A stretch of DNA of 64,000 nt from Homarus americanus. Taxonomy: Eukaryota > Arthropoda > Malacostraca > Decapoda > Nephropidae. Positions 59,696 to 64,000 of this stretch are shown here, piece after piece; positions within the stretch are counted from its first letter, which is position 1, and every line of letters begins with the position of its first letter. The notes beneath the pieces were generated by a model that searched no databases, was not told the DNA's origin, and saw only the letters and a program-made list of their open reading frames with translations. The stretch lies in assembly GCF_018991925.1 (NCBI RefSeq), contig NW_024732238.1:8140642-8204641 (forward strand). The letters are read 5' to 3'. The position numbers were made by a program, and so were the translations under genes.

Positions 59696-61891
59696 CAGTA
59701 AAGCCTCGAATAACGACTTTAATGTGTCCTCCAATATTGCAGTGTAAGGTGAATCATCGTATCGCGAATCATTAATTACCATTAAAATAAAGCAATAATA
59801 ATGAGATGTGTTCCCAAGTGTGACCTTTTCATATCTTTTGTGTGGCTTTTTACCCTCTTTTCCCCCAAAACATTACAATTAATGAAAATTGCAAACTATA
59901 CTCTTTCAATAATGTTTCTGAATGCACCTTATACTGTACAAGAGGAGATGGGACGCCATTGTTTTCGTTTGTGTTTACAGCCGGGAGTCCGGGACGATAG
60001 TTCTACACGAGAAAATTAAGAAAATAAGACCCTGGTTGTAGCTGTAGTAAAAATAATGTAAGAAAATGAATATACATGTTTTAAGTAACGTTATTTAATG
60101 TTAATAAATGGAACAATAGAAGTAGCCAACCACTAAAGGCAAAGAAAAAAAAGGGATGGATTGGGAACGCCAACATATACGTGCGCATTTAAGGATACCG
60201 CGTCATTTATCTTAAGAATATGTACAAAAGATTCATTATTGTTTATTAATGAATATGTATTTCATTGAATTAAGCTTTATATATGCAAAATGAACAATAC
60301 AATTCATTAATAATACGTAGAATATTAAAACACACAAGAGGATAAGAAACGGTATTGTTGTCAGTGTTTACACCCATAATGTCAATTATCCGCCTGAAAC
60401 TGAAGAAAATAAGACCTTGGTTGTTGTTGTAGTAAAGTTAATGTAAAATTATGTATGTTTTAATTAATGTTATTTAATGTACAGTAGAAGTAACCACTGA
60501 TATTAAAGAAAAAGTGAGACTGATAGTGAAATGCCAATGTATAAGTGCGCACTCAAGGAAACAGTCATTTATCTTAAGAATATCTACAAAAGATTCATTA
60601 TTGTTTATTACTGAATATGTATTTGATTGAATTAATGTTTATGTATGTGAAATGAACAATGCAATTCATTAATAATAGGTATAGTATTAAAACACACACG
60701 AGGAGACAAGACGGCATTGTTTTCGTGTGTGACGATGGTTCTACATAAGAAACTGAAGAAAATAAGACCCTGGTTGTAGCTGGAGTGAACTTAATTTAAA
60801 AAAATTTAATACCTGTATGTATGTTTTAAGTTATGTTATTTAATGTTAATAAATGGAACACTAAAAGTAGCTAACCACTAATGGTAAAGAAATAAAGCGA
60901 TACGATTGGGAACGCTATTGTATGAACAGTAAGTGTGTACATGTGAAAACATATCATCATTTCTCTACATATGAATATGAAAGCAACAATTATTTACCGT
61001 TCATATAGTTTTAAATAATATTTATGAATGTAAAACAAAAATTCTACTCGCCAATAGTGGTAAAGTCTAAGACATAAGGACAGCCAATGAATATTGTGCG
61101 AGTTTTTACTCAGATGACAAAGTCATCAGGTTCAACTCTGGCTGAAGCTGTAGCTTTCCATAAAGCTGTTGCTTAAACTGTTACTGAACCTGAAGTTAAT
61201 GTTTAAGCTGCTTATGATGCTGAATTTGATGGTGTAGCTGAAGTTGATGGTTTAGACCTTCGGATAATTAAGATGTTGAAAGAACCTTGCACAGCTGCTT
61301 TCTTTTCTCATAATACATCTTTATGTAGAGGTCATTTGCATTTATTAAAATTTTAAGGCTTTGTTCTGTTAATGGATCCACTTCAGACAATATGTTCATT
61401 GCTTGCTCCATATAATATCCACAGACCTCTCACCTTTTTCATATCGTTTTAACACATCTAGTTTCTCAGCTAAGCTTATACACTTTCTATTAGCTTTTGA
61501 AACAACACTACCATCACTTTCTCTCTTGCTCATGTTGAATAGGGATGCAAAAATGCTGTAAGAAACCTGAGAAAGTTTTTCTCCAGTTCCTGTTCAGATG
61601 TGTGAAAACAAAAGGCCTGCCAAGCTCCGACTGTTGTTTACCACTCATTAGCAAGGCAGCTTCTTTGCGCAAGGCGCTCTTCATTTTTTTTACTGTATTT
61701 TTTTTTTATTATTATACATATTGGGATTTAGTTATTGTTTGTATGAAAATGTAATTTAATTTCATTTTTATTATATTTTGGTCATAAATATGAATGAAAT
61801 AAGAACATAAATTAAATTGGGTCCTAAATTAACTAGAGTCTTAAATAATGGAAAGTTGTTGGTCGAACCGTTTTTGTCGGAGGCTTTACTG
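59696..61891. mobile_element. Tigger-type family C, copy 2 (2196 bp), reference copy
   Basis: The left end CAGTAAAGCCTCGAATAACG and inverted right end CAGTAAAGCCTCCGACAAA are flanked by TA (59694-59695 and 61892-61893). It is a non-autonomous element with only an antisense HTH stub (61396-61533). The interior contains two related blocks (60190-60420 and 60540-60790), each with GATTCATTATTGTTTATTA, showing an old internal duplication also present in copy 1. Confidence 0.92.
61396..61533 (-). pseudogene. Tigger transposase N-terminal HTH remnant, second copy
   Basis: An antisense 45-codon frame of the same length as 12545-12682, starting MSKRESDGSVVSKANRK and containing KLDVLKRYEKGERSVDI. It stops at the same TGA, so the truncation is ancestral to both copies. 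Confidence 0.7.
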
Positions 61892-62036
61892 TATTCCATG
61901 ACACTGGGTCATGCAACTCGTTAACTTAAGGTGTGGTTGTTGTGTTGGCAACAGCTTCTACACCTTAAACAAATTCACGCCACGGTGGCTCTTGGGCCGG
62001 CCATCCTCGTACACGAGGGGCAACCATTATTATTAT

Positions 62037-62037
62037 G

Positions 62038-62073
<36 letters not shown>

Positions 62074-62130
62074 TATTATGGGGTTATGGGTAGTCTTGGG
62101 GGTGTGTGTGTGATGTTGGGGGAGGAGGGC
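62037..62130. repeat. (GT)n and residual minisatellite units beyond the SINE
   Basis: About 16 GT units are followed by GGGTAGTCTTGGGGGTGTGT and GTGATGTTGGGGG, which are units of the array at 52439-59476. The SINE therefore lies inside the array, not next to it. Confidence 0.8.
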
Positions 62131-62152
62131 TAACGAGAGGCTTCTTAGTGTA

Positions 62153-62269
62153 CAGTGGTCCCCAAAATCCCCACCCTCCCCAAAAAAAATTGGTAAACGC
62201 CCGAACAATCGGCAAGTCCGGTCGGATCCCCTTTCCCCTGAAATTGTCTGGACTTTCGAGGGTTTACTG
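62153..62269. mobile_element. Family N mini-MITE (117 bp)
   Basis: CAGTGGTCCCCAAAATCC at the left and (inverted) CAGTAAACCCTCGAAAGTCC at the right, both next to TA. Related ends are near 34187 (CCCTCGAAGATTCAG) and 44775 (AAACCCTCAAAAGTCAG). Confidence 0.55.
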
Positions 62270-62406
62270 TATTTTCTTTTACATACAGGATACAGGAGTC
62301 TAGAATAAGAAATAAATGACAGTAATTATAACTGGGAGATGTGTGGGGCATAACAATCTTCAATGGCTGTAAAGTACTATATAAAAATCCAAAGAGATTC
62401 AAATCA

Positions 62407-64000
<1,594 letters not shown>

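Larger units (their letters stand above)
59477..62036 (+). mobile_element. tRNA-derived SINE, copy 3, split by a Tigger-type element
   Basis: The left part 59477-59695 has A box TGGTGTAATGG (59486-59496), a tRNA-Val-like anticodon arm CTCGCCTCACAAGTGAG (CAC) and B box GGTTTGATCCC (59530-59540). The right part 61892-62036 resumes at TATTCCATGACACTGGG and ends CACGAGGGGCAACC with an ATT tail. Copy 2 shows the uninterrupted sequence GACTATTCCTTGACACTGGG, proving the insertion point. Confidence 0.9.

Overview
This is a repeat-dense eukaryotic window. The genes have small exons and very long introns. Almost everything between exons is made of TA-flanked pogo/Tigger-type DNA transposons, tRNA-derived SINEs, LINE and BEL/Pao fragments, microsatellites and one huge G/T-rich minisatellite. 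The gene content (a JNK with an arthropod-like C-terminal kinase region) and the repeat style fit an arthropod, most likely a decapod crustacean. That assignment is inference; no single sequence proves it.

Two host genes are visible and converge tail to tail. On the + strand are four exons of the C3HC zinc-finger protein ZC3HC1/NIPA (202-327, 1089-1480, 17017-17214, 22594-22683), ending at a stop codon followed by AATAAA at 22791. On the - strand are the last two coding exons of a c-Jun N-terminal kinase (62437-62561, then 27994-28224), separated by a 34.2 kb intron. The ZC3HC1 exon at 1089-1480 needs several frame changes to be read through, so the gene is either a decaying copy or carries assembly indels.

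Region by region: 1-22.7 kb is ZC3HC1 with two TE-filled introns. The first holds an LTR-like piece, a small MITE, a SINE, a LINE fragment and a tower of nested transposons at 4140-13057, whose core is an intact 606-residue Tigger transposase gene at 6307-8127. The last intron is largely one composite element (17471-22502) containing a BEL/Pao integrase fragment and several MITEs. 22.8-28 kb is quiet unique sequence, probably long 3' UTR of JNK plus intergenic DNA. 28.2-62.4 kb is the JNK intron: MITE-like elements, a 78/81 bp minisatellite, a hAT element with an 8 bp target duplication, a broken Tigger transposase (38345-40194), LINE 3' ends, a Tigger-derived element with two long palindromes (49055-52043), and a 7 kb minisatellite of a ~19 bp unit (52439-59476). 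That array is broken near its end by a SINE, itself broken by another Tigger-type element. 62.5-64 kb is JNK intron with nothing recognisable.

The transposon families share one design (CAG ends, TA target duplication, inner motifs such as TTAACG, TTTACGCG or CTTACGAC). At least three of their encoded proteins end in a PCNA-binding-type motif. No CRISPR, prokaryotic operon or viral genome is present. Coordinates of nested elements were read by eye from terminal repeats and TA duplications.
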